Assembly (NCBI GenBank): GCA_900317515.1 | Contig: ONHA01000009.1 | Coordinates: 1 to 64,000, forward strand | DNA: 64,000 nucleotides | Direction of reading: 5' to 3' | DNA from: an uncultured Eubacteriales bacterium | GTDB lineage: Bacteria > Bacillota > Clostridia > Lachnospirales > Lachnospiraceae | Shown: positions 8,649 through 17,133 of the stretch, in pieces | Layout of the letters: each line of letters starts with the position of its first letter | How positions within the stretch are numbered: the stretch's first letter is position 1 | Position numbers and translations under genes: made by a program | The notes under the pieces: model-generated | The model's database searches: none | What the model was told of the DNA's origin: nothing | What the model saw: only the letters and a program-made list of their open reading frames with translations

Positions 8649-9773
8649 ATGAACCGTATCGACGAGAAGGAACTGCGCGAAAAACTGGATCTTGTGATCG
8701 ACAAGCTGCTGCATCTGGACGGTCCGGAAAATGAAGCCGAGCTGGCCGCATCCGGCGAGAAGATCGGCTTCTTCAAGCGGGATTTCGGCATCCGTGAGTG
8801 GGACTGGCCGCAGGGCGTGGGCCTCTACGGACTCTTAAATATCATGAAGACCGACCGGAATGAGAAATATCTTGATTTTCTGGTCGAGTGGTTTGAGACA
8901 AACATAAGGGAGGGCCTGCCCTCCAGAAACATCAACACGACGACGCCGCTTCTCACACTGGCGGAGCTGCAGAAGATCCATCCGGACCCGAAGTTCGAGG
9001 ACCTTTGCCTCGACTGGGCGGACTGGCTCATGACCTGCATCCCGAGGACGAAGGAGGGCGGTTTCCAGCACGTCACCAGCGCGAACGGAGACCGGATGGG
9101 CGTCCGCCTCAATGAAAATGAAATGTGGATCGACACCCTCTTCATGACCGTGCTCTTCCTCAATTACATGGGCCAGCAGTACGGGCGGCAGGACTGGATC
9201 GAAGAGAGCATCCACCAGGTGCTGATGCACATCAAATACCTCTACGAGAAGAAGACCGGCCTCTTCTATCACGGCTGGACCTTCAAGGAAAACAACAATT
9301 TCGGCGGGATCTTCTGGTGCCGCGGCAACAGCTGGTTCACGCTGGGGATCCTTGACTACCTGGAAATGTTCCACAATACCCTGAACCCCGGTGTCAAGCA
9401 GATCATCATCGACACTTATAAAGCCCAGGTGCACGCGCTCAAAAAGCTGCAGGCACCGAGCGGCCTCTGGCACACGGTCCTTGACGACCCGACGAGCTAC
9501 GAGGAGGTCTCCGGATCGGCAGCCATCGCAGCCGGCATCCTGAAGGGCATTCGCATGGGGATCCTGGACGACGCCTGTGTCCGGACCGCCGAGAAGGCGA
9601 TCCGGGGGATCATGGACAATGTCGCCCCGGACGGCACCGTGCTCAATGTCTCGGGCGGCACCGGCATGGGTATGAACGCCGACCACTACAAGAACATCCT
9701 GATCGCGCCGATGGCCTACGGGCAGTCGCTGACGATTCTGGCGTTTGCCGAGGCGCTGCGGCACATACAGTGA
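8649..9773 (+). CDS. GH88/GH105 unsaturated glucuronyl/galacturonyl hydrolase
   Basis: A 374-residue cytoplasmic (alpha/alpha)6-barrel enzyme resembling YteR/YesR. WIDTLFM at 160-166 holds the probable catalytic Asp (D162), and FWCRGNSWFTLGILDY is a second conserved block. Such enzymes hydrate and release the unsaturated uronic acid left at the non-reducing end by polysaccharide lyases; GH105 members act on unsaturated rhamnogalacturonan disaccharides. There is no signal peptide, so the substrate must be imported, fitting the TRAP genes directly upstream. AAAAAGGAGG precedes the ATG. GH105 rather than GH88 is favoured by the rhamnose mutarotase that follows. Confidence 0.85.
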   Translation: MNRIDEKELREKLDLVIDKLLHLDGPENEAELAASGEKIGFFKRDFGIREWDWPQGVGLYGLLNIMKTDRNEKYLDFLVEWFETNIREGLPSRNINTTTPLLTLAELQKIHPDPKFEDLCLDWADWLMTCIPRTKEGGFQHVTSANGDRMGVRLNENEMWIDTLFMTVLFLNYMGQQYGRQDWIEESIHQVLMHIKYLYEKKTGLFYHGWTFKENNNFGGIFWCRGNSWFTLGILDYLEMFHNTLNPGVKQIIIDTYKAQVHALKKLQAPSGLWHTVLDDPTSYEEVSGSAAIAAGILKGIRMGILDDACVRTAEKAIRGIMDNVAPDGTVLNVSGGTGMGMNADHYKNILIAPMAYGQSLTILAFAEALRHIQ

Positions 9774-9807
9774 CCATTGTCGAAGCAAACGGAGGTCGCT
9801 TCTTAAG

Positions 9808-10119
9808 ATGATTAAAGGATTTAAAATGAAATTATACCCCGGCCGCGCAGCGGAATATGAGAAAAGACACAATGCGCTGTGGCCCGAGATGAAGGAACTG
9901 ATTCATACGTGCGGCGGCAGGAATTACTCGATCTTTTTTGATCCCGAAACGGATGTGCTGTTCGGGTATATAGAGATCGAAGACGAGAAGAGATGGGAAG
10001 AGAGCGCCAACACGGTTATTAATCGGAAATGGTGGGACTATATGGCGGATATCATGGAGACCTATCCTGATAACAGTCCGGTGTCGAAGGATCTTGAGCT
10101 GGTGTTCCATCTGGAGTGA
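9808..10119 (+). CDS. rhaM: L-rhamnose mutarotase
   Basis: A 103-residue protein of normal RhaM length that interconverts alpha and beta L-rhamnose. Conserved segments are RRHNALWPEM-like KRHNALWPEMKE (catalytic His), NYSIFFD, and the C-terminal WWDYMADIM then NPDNSPVS-like YPDNSPVSKDLELVF. The start at ATG 9808 gives the conserved MIKGFKM N terminus; GGAGG lies at 9791. Placed after the unsaturated uronyl hydrolase, it would handle the rhamnose released from rhamnogalacturonan disaccharide. The kinase and aldolase steps are encoded about 17 kb away at 26694-30417. Confidence 0.9.
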   Translation: MIKGFKMKLYPGRAAEYEKRHNALWPEMKELIHTCGGRNYSIFFDPETDVLFGYIEIEDEKRWEESANTVINRKWWDYMADIMETYPDNSPVSKDLELVFHLE

Positions 10120-10121
10120 TT

Positions 10122-10169
10122 GGACGGTTCTTCGCAGAGAAGAACCTCCCTCTCCGAGAAGAACCGTCC
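10122..10169. repeat. Palindrome, GGGACGGTTCT family (copy 2)
   Basis: Twelve-base arms GGACGGTTCTTC and GAAGAACCGTCC flank a degenerate middle. It begins two bases after rhaM and ends just before a convergent gene, so it can act as a shared terminator. It is a shorter relative of the elements at 4485, 24129 and 50943. Confidence 0.75.
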
Positions 10170-10173
10170 CCGT

Positions 10174-11448
10174 TCACGTTGACTCCCGGATCCTGTCCGA
10201 GTAGCGGGAAAACCGGTAGTCGGTGCGGTAGGCCGAAAGGGTGCCCTCCGGCACCAGGAGATAAGCGCCGCACCCGTCGAGAAGGTGCTCCCCGACGAGG
10301 ACCCGGGAGGGCTCATGAGAGAGCAGGCGGATCGCGCGGAGGTTTGTACAGCCGGAAAACGCGTAGTCCTCGATCCGGACCACGTCAGCGGGAACCGTGA
10401 TCTCCGTGACAGAGGTATTCCCGGCCCAGGTGCCGGCGGTGAGGACGCTGCCGCCGGACGCCGGAAGCGCCGGCGGTGCGGGAAGCGCGATGTCGGTCGG
10501 CGTGCTGATCCCAAGATGGGCCTTCAGGTCGCGGATCAGCTGGACCGTGAAGACCGTCCGGCCGCTCTGATTCAAATGAAAATCCGTGTCGAAGAACCAG
10601 GCCTCGTCCATGACCGCATTTGCCGGGTCGCCGAGGATCGGAAAATCAAGCGTTTCATAAAGAAAATCATAGAAGTCCTCCGGGGATGCGGACGCGTTCA
10701 CCGCGCGGCGGTTTGCGGGGCAGAAGTACCAGTACACTTCTGCTCCTTTTTTGTGTGCATGGGCGGCATAGGCGCGGAGGCGCTCCGCGAAGGCGTCCTC
10801 AAGGACTGAAGGATCGTAGGAGACAGTGACGGAAGGATCGTAATACCCCGGCATGATGTTGGCGGATGCCAGCGGGCTTGCGATGTCCCCGTACTCGTTG
10901 AAGGAGCTTCTCCTGTAAATGCCGTCCCCTTCCGGATGTTCGCCGATTGACATAAAGTGGAGCTTCTCAAGCGTAAAGCCCGGAAGCGCCCCGATGAGCG
11001 TTCCGAGGTCCTCCCGGGACACGTACCTCAGCATGGAAATATTCCCGTCCGTGCCCTGAAGGGCGCTTCTGGCTCCGAACCAACAGGAGAGAGTCTGAGT
11101 GTGCTGCTCGGGGGAGAGGATCACGATGTCGCCTTCGCGCAGTTCATTTTCCGTAAGATCGAGGAGAAATCTGACGCCCAGATCCGCGTACATGCCCATG
11201 TTGACCGCGGTGTAACCCGGAAACTCCTGCTCAAGGAGGGCGCTGTCCACCGCGAAGGCCATGCCGCTCCCGCCGATCACGATGATGCGCTTCCCCGGTG
11301 CATTTTCAAGGCGGGAGAGCTTGTACGGGAGCTCCCCCATGAAGGTGTCCTGATACCGGACAGGCAGAAGGAGCCCTCCGATGAGCAGGGGGCCTGCGAT
11401 GAGCAGTGTGAGGATTGTCGTGATAAGAATAAAACGTTTTGTGCGCAT
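10174..11448 (-). CDS. Membrane-anchored SGNH (DltD/AlgX-like) protein with C-terminal BspA-type leucine-rich repeat
   Basis: A 424-residue protein with one N-terminal membrane anchor (residues 8-29). An SGNH-hydrolase-like domain follows (about 50-310): IIVIGGSGMAF with candidate nucleophile Ser61, and a distal TDFHLNQSG segment providing the Asp/His pair seen in acetyltransferases that work with MBOAT proteins. Residues about 335-410 contain a short BspA/LRR_5-type repeat (VTEITVPADVVRIEDYAFSGC). It is last in a minus-strand unit behind an MBOAT acyltransferase, from which it is separated by a 145-base palindromic element. Probable role: transferring acyl groups to a surface polymer outside the cell. 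It is a paralogue of the 12961-14832 product with the two domains in opposite order. Confidence 0.7.
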   Translation of the reverse strand: MRTKRFILITTILTLLIAGPLLIGGLLLPVRYQDTFMGELPYKLSRLENAPGKRIIVIGGSGMAFAVDSALLEQEFPGYTAVNMGMYADLGVRFLLDLTENELREGDIVILSPEQHTQTLSCWFGARSALQGTDGNISMLRYVSREDLGTLIGALPGFTLEKLHFMSIGEHPEGDGIYRRSSFNEYGDIASPLASANIMPGYYDPSVTVSYDPSVLEDAFAERLRAYAAHAHKKGAEVYWYFCPANRRAVNASASPEDFYDFLYETLDFPILGDPANAVMDEAWFFDTDFHLNQSGRTVFTVQLIRDLKAHLGISTPTDIALPAPPALPASGGSVLTAGTWAGNTSVTEITVPADVVRIEDYAFSGCTNLRAIRLLSHEPSRVLVGEHLLDGCGAYLLVPEGTLSAYRTDYRFSRYSDRIREST

Positions 11449-11470
11449 AGTCCTAAAAGTTGTACGATTT

Positions 11471-11616
11471 CAGCACCCCATTCGCAGCCGCTGCGCGGCT
11501 GCTTCATTAGAGCGGTCAGAGACGCTCCGCGTCTTGCCCGCCCCATAAGAAAGTATGGTTTTCGCTTGAAACGCGAGCGTTTCGCGCTTCAAACCACACC
11601 TTCTTATGGGGTGCTG
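11471..11616. repeat. Complex palindromic element, CAGCACCCC family (copy A)
   Basis: Outer arms CAGCACCCCAT and ATGGGGTGCTG enclose several nested hairpins: GCAGCCGC/GCGGCTGC, GACGC/GCGTC, and GAAACGC/GCGTTTC. A second CCCCATAAGAA at 11541 competes for the same right arm as the outer left arm. It occupies nearly the whole gap between the MBOAT gene and the SGNH gene downstream of it, where an RNA form could reduce read-through. Confidence 0.75.
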
Positions 11617-11620
11617 TAAT

Positions 11621-12964
11621 TTAAAATTCAAAGTAGATAAACGGCGCCGCGCCGCCCGACGCAAGATTCATAAACAAACCGATCAGCACCGCGGCAAAGA
11701 GCGCGTAGCCACCCCAGAGCACCCGCATGCCGGGCTCGGTGTCCCCCTCAGAAGGCTCCCTTCGAAGAAAGAGAAGGAGCGGCACGGCGGGCAGCAGGCG
11801 GACGAAGGTCAGGCGGTTCGCGGAAACCCACACCGCAAAGGTCTGGAGGGCGGATCCCCAGCCGGATAGAAGCGCGGCGTACATCGCGAGGGCCCGGCCG
11901 AGCGACGGCGCCCGGAAGAGAACCCACAGGAGGGATACGAGCAGGAAGGTGGCGGCTTTTCGCAGGGCGGAGAGCCCCGGAACCTTCTTCGGCGTCAGAT
12001 CCTCGATAAGGACAAAGACCCCGTGGGCGAGCCCCCAGCAGAGAAAATGAAGCCCTCCCCCGTGCCAGAGCCCGCTCAAAGCAAAGACTGCGAGGGTATT
12101 GGCCGCCGTGCGGAGCCTGCCTTTGCGGTTCCCGCCGAGCGGAATGTAGACGTACTCGCGGAGCCAGCGGGAGAGCGTGATGTGCCACCTCCGCCAGAAA
12201 TCCCGGATCCCGTCCGCGAGGTATGGATTTTTGAAGTTTTCGGTCAGGCGGATCCCGAGCAGGCGGGCGGCTCCCAGGGCGATGTCGGAGTAGCCGGAGA
12301 AGTCCGCGTAGATCTGGAGGCCGAAGAGGACCGCTGCGGCCAGCACCTTCGGTCCGGTCAGGGTGCTGTCGGCAAAGAGCGCGTCGGAGACCGGTGCAAT
12401 CGCGTCGGCAATCATGATCTTCTTTGCGTAGCCCCGCAGCATGAGGAAGCCGCCGACCCGGAAATCGCCGACCGTGACCTGCGCTTTGCAGGCGAGCTGC
12501 CCCATGAGATCCTTCGGGCGCTCGATCGGGCCGGCCACGACCTGCGGGAAGAAGGAGAGGTAGAGCGCGTAGCGGTAAAAACGCCTCTCCGCGGGGAAAT
12601 CGCCACGATAGACGTCGATCACGTAGGAGAGCGCCTGGAAGGTGTAAAATGAAATTCCCGCAGGCAGGAAAAAGCGGCCGCTGTACTTGAAGACCCCGAG
12701 GAGCCCCAGCGTGATCACGAGGACGAGGGTGAGGAGCAGGCGGCGGGTTTTCATTTTTCCGGATGAGCGCGCAAGGAGAAGGCCTGCCGCGTAGGTCACG
12801 AGCGTCACGAAGAAGAGGATGGCGCCCGAGCCCGGGCTCTCAAGGAGGAAGAAGGTCCAGCTTGCGGCAAGAAGGAGCAGGACCCGGGCGCGGCTTTCGA
12901 GCCTTTGGTAGAGAAGGGCGGTCATCGCATAGAGCGGGAGGAAGAGGAGGGAGGTGAAATTCAT
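11621..12964 (-). CDS. MBOAT family O-acyltransferase (AlgI/DltB-like)
   Basis: A 447-residue multi-pass membrane protein. Family landmarks are SFYTFQALSYVIDVYRG (about 105-121), FFPQVVAGPIERP (138-150), IYADFSGYSDIALG (218-231), RRWHITLSRWLREYVYIPLGG (258-278, His261) and GLWHGGGLHFLCWG with the invariant His301. MBOAT proteins move acyl groups, usually acetyl or D-alanyl, across the membrane to a partner that modifies a polysaccharide or teichoic acid. Its start overlaps the stop of the upstream lipoprotein gene by four bases, and an SGNH partner follows. The polymer and the acyl group are not deducible. No D-alanyl carrier or ligase genes are present nearby, which argues for acetyl rather than D-alanyl transfer. 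Confidence 0.88.
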   Translation of the reverse strand: MNFTSLLFLPLYAMTALLYQRLESRARVLLLLAASWTFFLLESPGSGAILFFVTLVTYAAGLLLARSSGKMKTRRLLLTLVLVITLGLLGVFKYSGRFFLPAGISFYTFQALSYVIDVYRGDFPAERRFYRYALYLSFFPQVVAGPIERPKDLMGQLACKAQVTVGDFRVGGFLMLRGYAKKIMIADAIAPVSDALFADSTLTGPKVLAAAVLFGLQIYADFSGYSDIALGAARLLGIRLTENFKNPYLADGIRDFWRRWHITLSRWLREYVYIPLGGNRKGRLRTAANTLAVFALSGLWHGGGLHFLCWGLAHGVFVLIEDLTPKKVPGLSALRKAATFLLVSLLWVLFRAPSLGRALAMYAALLSGWGSALQTFAVWVSANRLTFVRLLPAVPLLLFLRREPSEGDTEPGMRVLWGGYALFAAVLIGLFMNLASGGAAPFIYFEF

Positions 12965-14832
12965 GGCTGACCCTCCTTTTCAAGCTCATTTTTAAGGTCG
13001 CGGATCGTGCGTTCGGTGCGGATTGCAACGCCCTCCGTCGAGAGGTGGTTGTCGGTCCCGAAGAGGTATCTGCCCGGATAGAGGGACTCCTCGATGTCGG
13101 AGATGACCGGGACGATCAGATTCTCACGGAAATGAGTTTCGAGCGCCGCCCGTGCCTCCGCCGTGCTCTTCTCGGAGAGGGCCTCGCGGTTTCTCGGGGC
13201 GTAGGTGAAGCATACGCGGACGCCATTTTCGAGAAATCTTTTAAAGACCGCGTTCAGCGGGTCGATGAAGGCCTCCTTCGGGAAGGCCGCCGCCGTGTAC
13301 TCGACCGGGAGGTCGTAGATCGGTGTGTCGTCCGACGCGTTCGGGCGGAAGACGATGTAGTCCCCGTACTTGTTGTAGGAGGGCTCTGAGACAGGCTTGT
13401 GATCCTCGTCGAAGGAGGAGGCGCTCAGGCGGTAGTCGCCAGCCTCCATGCCCTCGCGCTCCTTCTGATAGGTCGAGAAGGCGCTCAGTAGTCCGCCGTA
13501 ATCCCTGTAGTCGAGGAGGGAGAGCAGGTCATAGTCGGATTCGATCATGCGGAAAAATGCGGAATCCATCGCATCTGTCGTGCAGAACTGCCTTTTTGCG
13601 GCGTCAAACTCCGGCGAGTGGACGAGAATGTCCCCCTCGCCGGCAAAATGCCCGATAAGGTCCAGCTGGGGCAGGGCATTCGTGTAGGCGAAGACGCCTA
13701 TGTTTACAACCTCGTAGTCCGGGAAGGCCGCATCGATCATGGCGCAGTCGTACCCGAACCGCGCCGAGGAGCCCGAGAAGAGGATGATTTTCTGCCGGCC
13801 GGCGAGAAGGCGCAGCCGGTCCGTCTTGTCGGTGAAGGTGTCGTAGTAGGTGCCGCTGTAGACGGGAGGCTTTACCGCACCTATGCGGATGGTTTTAAGA
13901 TTCCCGCAGCCGCTCACGGCGTAATCAGTGATGTTTGTGAGCGAGTCGAAGAAGGTGAGGGAGGTGAGAGCACTGTTTTCAAATGCGTAAAGCCCGACCT
14001 CGCGGATCGTCGGCGGCAGGATGACCGACTCCGAGGAGAGATCCGCGAAGGCGCGCTCCCTTATCGCGGTGACCGGGCGGCCGTCAAGGTATGCGGGGAT
14101 GACCAGCTCTGCATCAGTCCCGTGATAGCCGGTGACGGCGGCCTCGCCTGAGGGAGTGACTTCATAGTCGAAGTCCGTCGCAGGGCTGAAGGGACGGTAG
14201 TCCGCATAGAGGTCCAGCGGGACATTTTCGGAGACGAGGACGCGGCTGCCGGGGCTGATGAATTCTCCTTCGCTGTCCGGGAGCGTGGTCCAGCCGGTAA
14301 GGAGTGAGGAACCGTCCGGTGAGATGAGCGGAACCGTGCGGCTTTCAGAAGAGAGTTCATCGGCCTCTGCGGCCATAAATTCAGCAGACCCGGCAGCCGT
14401 GTTGACCCGGAGGTGGGAAGCGGGATAGGTCAGAGTAAAGGCAGAATCGCCGGAGGAATCCAGGTGGTAGGTGATAGTGTAGGGGTTTTTCTCCGCCTCA
14501 ATGCGGACGGTCCGGGTGTAGCGAACCTCCGGGAGCGTGAGAAGGATCGTTCCGTTCTCGCCGGACTCCATGAGGGCGCCCTCGTAGTCGCACCCGGTCA
14601 CCCGAAAGCCCTCCGCGGGCGTGAGCTTTGCGGAGACGGACTCTCCGGCCGTGAGGTCGAAGACAAAACGGTCGGAGGAGAAGCTTTGATTTTCTTCCAG
14701 CACGATCCGAACCGGGCGCTCTGCCGGGACTTCCGACGAGGCGCAGCCGGCAAGCGCAAGAAGCGAAAAAGCGCAGAGAAACCCTGCGCAAAATAATCTT
14801 TCCGTGTGCGGTTTTTGACCATGCCTACGCAT
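12961..14832 (-). CDS. Lipoprotein with BspA-type leucine-rich repeats and C-terminal SGNH domain
   Basis: A 623-residue predicted lipoprotein: signal peptide with lipobox LAGC (Cys30), a beta-rich region to about 220, BspA/LRR_5-type repeats at about 230-330 (LVIPAYLDGRPVTAIRERAF, ILPPTIREVGLYAF), then an SGNH-like domain from 345 with LFSGSSARFG (candidate Ser354) and a terminal GTDNHLSTEG supplying Asp594/His596. ATG 14832 is chosen because AGAGGACCTCC precedes it and because it gives a proper signal peptide; a start 15 codons earlier would not. It overlaps the histidine kinase stop by eight bases. Together with the MBOAT protein it likely acylates a surface polymer; the LRR may bind the target. 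Confidence 0.72.
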   Translation of the reverse strand: MRRHGQKPHTERLFCAGFLCAFSLLALAGCASSEVPAERPVRIVLEENQSFSSDRFVFDLTAGESVSAKLTPAEGFRVTGCDYEGALMESGENGTILLTLPEVRYTRTVRIEAEKNPYTITYHLDSSGDSAFTLTYPASHLRVNTAAGSAEFMAAEADELSSESRTVPLISPDGSSLLTGWTTLPDSEGEFISPGSRVLVSENVPLDLYADYRPFSPATDFDYEVTPSGEAAVTGYHGTDAELVIPAYLDGRPVTAIRERAFADLSSESVILPPTIREVGLYAFENSALTSLTFFDSLTNITDYAVSGCGNLKTIRIGAVKPPVYSGTYYDTFTDKTDRLRLLAGRQKIILFSGSSARFGYDCAMIDAAFPDYEVVNIGVFAYTNALPQLDLIGHFAGEGDILVHSPEFDAAKRQFCTTDAMDSAFFRMIESDYDLLSLLDYRDYGGLLSAFSTYQKEREGMEAGDYRLSASSFDEDHKPVSEPSYNKYGDYIVFRPNASDDTPIYDLPVEYTAAAFPKEAFIDPLNAVFKRFLENGVRVCFTYAPRNREALSEKSTAEARAALETHFRENLIVPVISDIEESLYPGRYLFGTDNHLSTEGVAIRTERTIRDLKNELEKEGQP

Positions 14833-16189
14833 GGAGGTCCTCTTTTCCGGGGGCTGAATGATCGGCGCCGCCCGCATCAGGCAGAGCCGCCGTCACCTCA
14901 AAGAAGCCGTTGTCGGTCCGGATCTCCAGCAGGCCGCCGGCTTCACGCACAGCGCTCCTCACGATGGAGACCCCGTGGCCGTGCAGCTTCCGGTCCTTTT
15001 TGGTCGTAGTGAGAGCGGGGTTCACCTGCAGGATGTTTCTTGAAATGCGGTTGCTGACCTTGAGGATCAGGTAAGCCCCCTGATTGCCGAGCGAGACCAG
15101 GATCTCGGGCTCCTTCTCCTTTTTGGAGGCCTCGATCGCGTTGTCGAGGAGGTTCAGGAGGATCGTGCAGAAGATCTCGTCGCTGATGTGCGGCTCCCGC
15201 TCGAGCGAGGCGGAGAGACGGAAGGTGATGCCGGCGTTTTGGGCTTCATTTTTCTTCATCTCAAGGATGTAGTCGATGAGGGTGTTCCCGATCACGGGTT
15301 TGCCGAGCGCCTCCATCCGCGTCCCGACCTCCTCCGCAAGATAGCGGTCGAGCTCTTCAAGGCGGTTTTCGTGCAGCAGGATCTGGATGTGCAGGTAGCG
15401 GTTCTTGAGCTCATGGCGCTCCTTCCTGACGCGGTCCTCGAGCTCGATCATGCCGCGGTAGTGCTCCATGTCCGCACGGGTGCGGAGCAGGGCGATCTCA
15501 AGCTCGCGGCTGTCCTCGATGGCCTTGCTGCCGACGGCGACATTATAATAGAAGAGAGGCAGTATGAACGCGAGCACCGCGCAGAGGATCGGCTGAATGT
15601 AATCCTGAAAAAAGCTGCTCCCGGACACAAACAGCGAGAATGTGATGAGGAAGACTGCCGGCATGAGGAAGATCCGGTTGAAGTAGCCGTTCTCGATGCT
15701 CTGGCCGACCTTGATCCGGAAGCGGAAGAAGAGCACCGTGAAGAGGAGAAGGAAAGCCCCGAGAAGCAGGATCGTGCCGATGTCCAGAACCGCGTAGAGA
15801 ACATGGTCGATCGCGTTCTCCGATGAGTAGAGCGGGACCAGAGCCCCCTTCACAAGCACGATGAAAAGCAGGTAGTAGAGCACGTATCCGAGCCCCGCCT
15901 TGAGCCGGTTCGGGAAGCACAGCCCGATAAAGACGGCAAAATTGACAAGAAACAGCAGATAAAATGCCCAGATGACGGTGCCCTGGGAGGCAAAAACCGG
16001 GGTGAACGGAATGAGGTCGACGAGCGGCATGACAAGAGCGGCCGCAAGGGTGCTTCCGGGCACAAAAAGAAAGGTCCGTCTGCCGCCTCCTTCCGAGAGG
16101 AAGAGACGCATGAGGCCGACCGAGAGGATCAGGGTGTAGATGGCCCACTCGAGATGGGTGTGGCGGAAAAACTCGTAGAGTGTCAGCAT
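14825..16189 (-). CDS. GHKL-type sensor histidine kinase
   Basis: A 454-residue kinase of the AgrC/GHKL class. Six or seven hydrophobic helices fill residues 12-215, followed by a coiled-coil-like linker and the phosphoacceptor motif RKERHELKNRYLHIQ (His259). The ATPase domain has LLDNAIEAS (Asn350) and a GHGVSIVRS glycine box. With no large extracellular domain it probably senses a peptide or a membrane ligand. It is directly coupled to its LytTR regulator (stop of the regulator and start of the kinase abut) and overlaps the downstream lipoprotein gene, so the two-component system and the acylation genes are one transcription unit. Confidence 0.88.
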   Translation of the reverse strand: MLTLYEFFRHTHLEWAIYTLILSVGLMRLFLSEGGGRRTFLFVPGSTLAAALVMPLVDLIPFTPVFASQGTVIWAFYLLFLVNFAVFIGLCFPNRLKAGLGYVLYYLLFIVLVKGALVPLYSSENAIDHVLYAVLDIGTILLLGAFLLLFTVLFFRFRIKVGQSIENGYFNRIFLMPAVFLITFSLFVSGSSFFQDYIQPILCAVLAFILPLFYYNVAVGSKAIEDSRELEIALLRTRADMEHYRGMIELEDRVRKERHELKNRYLHIQILLHENRLEELDRYLAEEVGTRMEALGKPVIGNTLIDYILEMKKNEAQNAGITFRLSASLEREPHISDEIFCTILLNLLDNAIEASKKEKEPEILVSLGNQGAYLILKVSNRISRNILQVNPALTTTKKDRKLHGHGVSIVRSAVREAGGLLEIRTDNGFFEVTAALPDAGGADHSAPGKEDLHA

Positions 16190-16906
16190 TTATGCTCCTC
16201 CTGCAAAGCGCAGAAACTCCCGGCGGACCTCGTCGGCCCGGTTTCTGGCGAGAGGCAGGTTCTCCCCGGTCGTGAGGGAGACGGACTGCTTTCCGATGTA
16301 GTAGATCGAGGATGCGTTCACGATGTAGCTGCGGTGGATCTTGATAAAGCTGCCCTCCGGGAGCTTGTCCTCGATGTCCATGAGGCGGCAGCGGACAAGG
16401 GTTTCATTTTCCGCGGTCACGATCCGGCAGTCCTTGTTGCGGGCTTCAATGTAGATGATCTTCCTTAAGGAAAATGAAAACACATCCCCCGACGCATCGG
16501 AAAACACCAGCATCTGCTCCCTCATGGTGCCGAGCTCGGCAAGAAGCGCCTCCACGGTGTCCGGCAGCATCTCCTCAAGCCGGCTCTTCGGAAGAAAGCG
16601 GAAGGGCCGCACCGCGAAGGTGTCGTAGACCAGATCCTCACGGCCGGAGACGAAGATCGTGAGGGCCTCCGGCTGGATGGATAAGAGGCGGCGGGCGGTC
16701 TCGATGCCGCTTGTTCCGGGCATCTCGATGTCGAGGAAGACCGCATCGAAGGAGTAGTGGTCGGACGCCATCGAAAGAAACGCGTCTCCTGAGGCAAAGA
16801 GATCAAACTCTGCGGCGGCGCTGGAAGCGGAGAAGCAGCCGATCAGCTTCTCCTTAAGCCAGGCCCTTATGACGGGATCATCCTCAACAATGGCAACATG
16901 CAGCAT
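16190..16906 (-). CDS. LytTR-family response regulator
   Basis: A 238-residue regulator: receiver domain (1-120) with acidic pocket EDD near residue 8 and phosphoacceptor Asp59 in FLDIEMPG, and a LytTR DNA-binding domain (about 140-235) with IIYIEARNKDCRI and SFIKIHRSYIVNASSI. ATG 16906 has GAGGTG upstream and gives the canonical N terminus MLHVAIVEDD; a TTG at 16927 would add seven residues and is unlikely. It is the first gene of the minus-strand unit down to 10174 and divergent from the GH3 gene. Autoregulation is likely for this family. Confidence 0.9.
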   Translation of the reverse strand: MLHVAIVEDDPVIRAWLKEKLIGCFSASSAAAEFDLFASGDAFLSMASDHYSFDAVFLDIEMPGTSGIETARRLLSIQPEALTIFVSGREDLVYDTFAVRPFRFLPKSRLEEMLPDTVEALLAELGTMREQMLVFSDASGDVFSFSLRKIIYIEARNKDCRIVTAENETLVRCRLMDIEDKLPEGSFIKIHRSYIVNASSIYYIGKQSVSLTTGENLPLARNRADEVRREFLRFAGGA

Positions 16907-17026
16907 GACGCACCTCAAAGAATACAAATAGTGACAAAACGGTCTATGTAATCAGATTAGATTATAGCGTAATTGCCGGAGGGATGCATGACATTTCGCA
17001 CTTTATTTGAACATTTCACGAAAAAA

Positions 17027-17056
17027 TTGTATATCCCTTCATTTTCATGGTACTAT
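17027..17056 (+). promoter_or_regulatory. Probable sigma-A promoter for GH3 gene
   Basis: TTGTAT (17027-17032) and TACTAT (17051-17056) are 18 bases apart, about 75 bases before the GH3 start. The rest of the 16928-17133 gap holds a minus-strand TATAAT (16966-16961) that may serve the response regulator. Confidence 0.45.
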
Positions 17057-17133
17057 TTGGATAACCTCATACTGCGGCCGTCCTGTCCGCACAGGAGCGG
17101 CAAAACTAAAAATGAAAAGGGAGGAAACACAAA

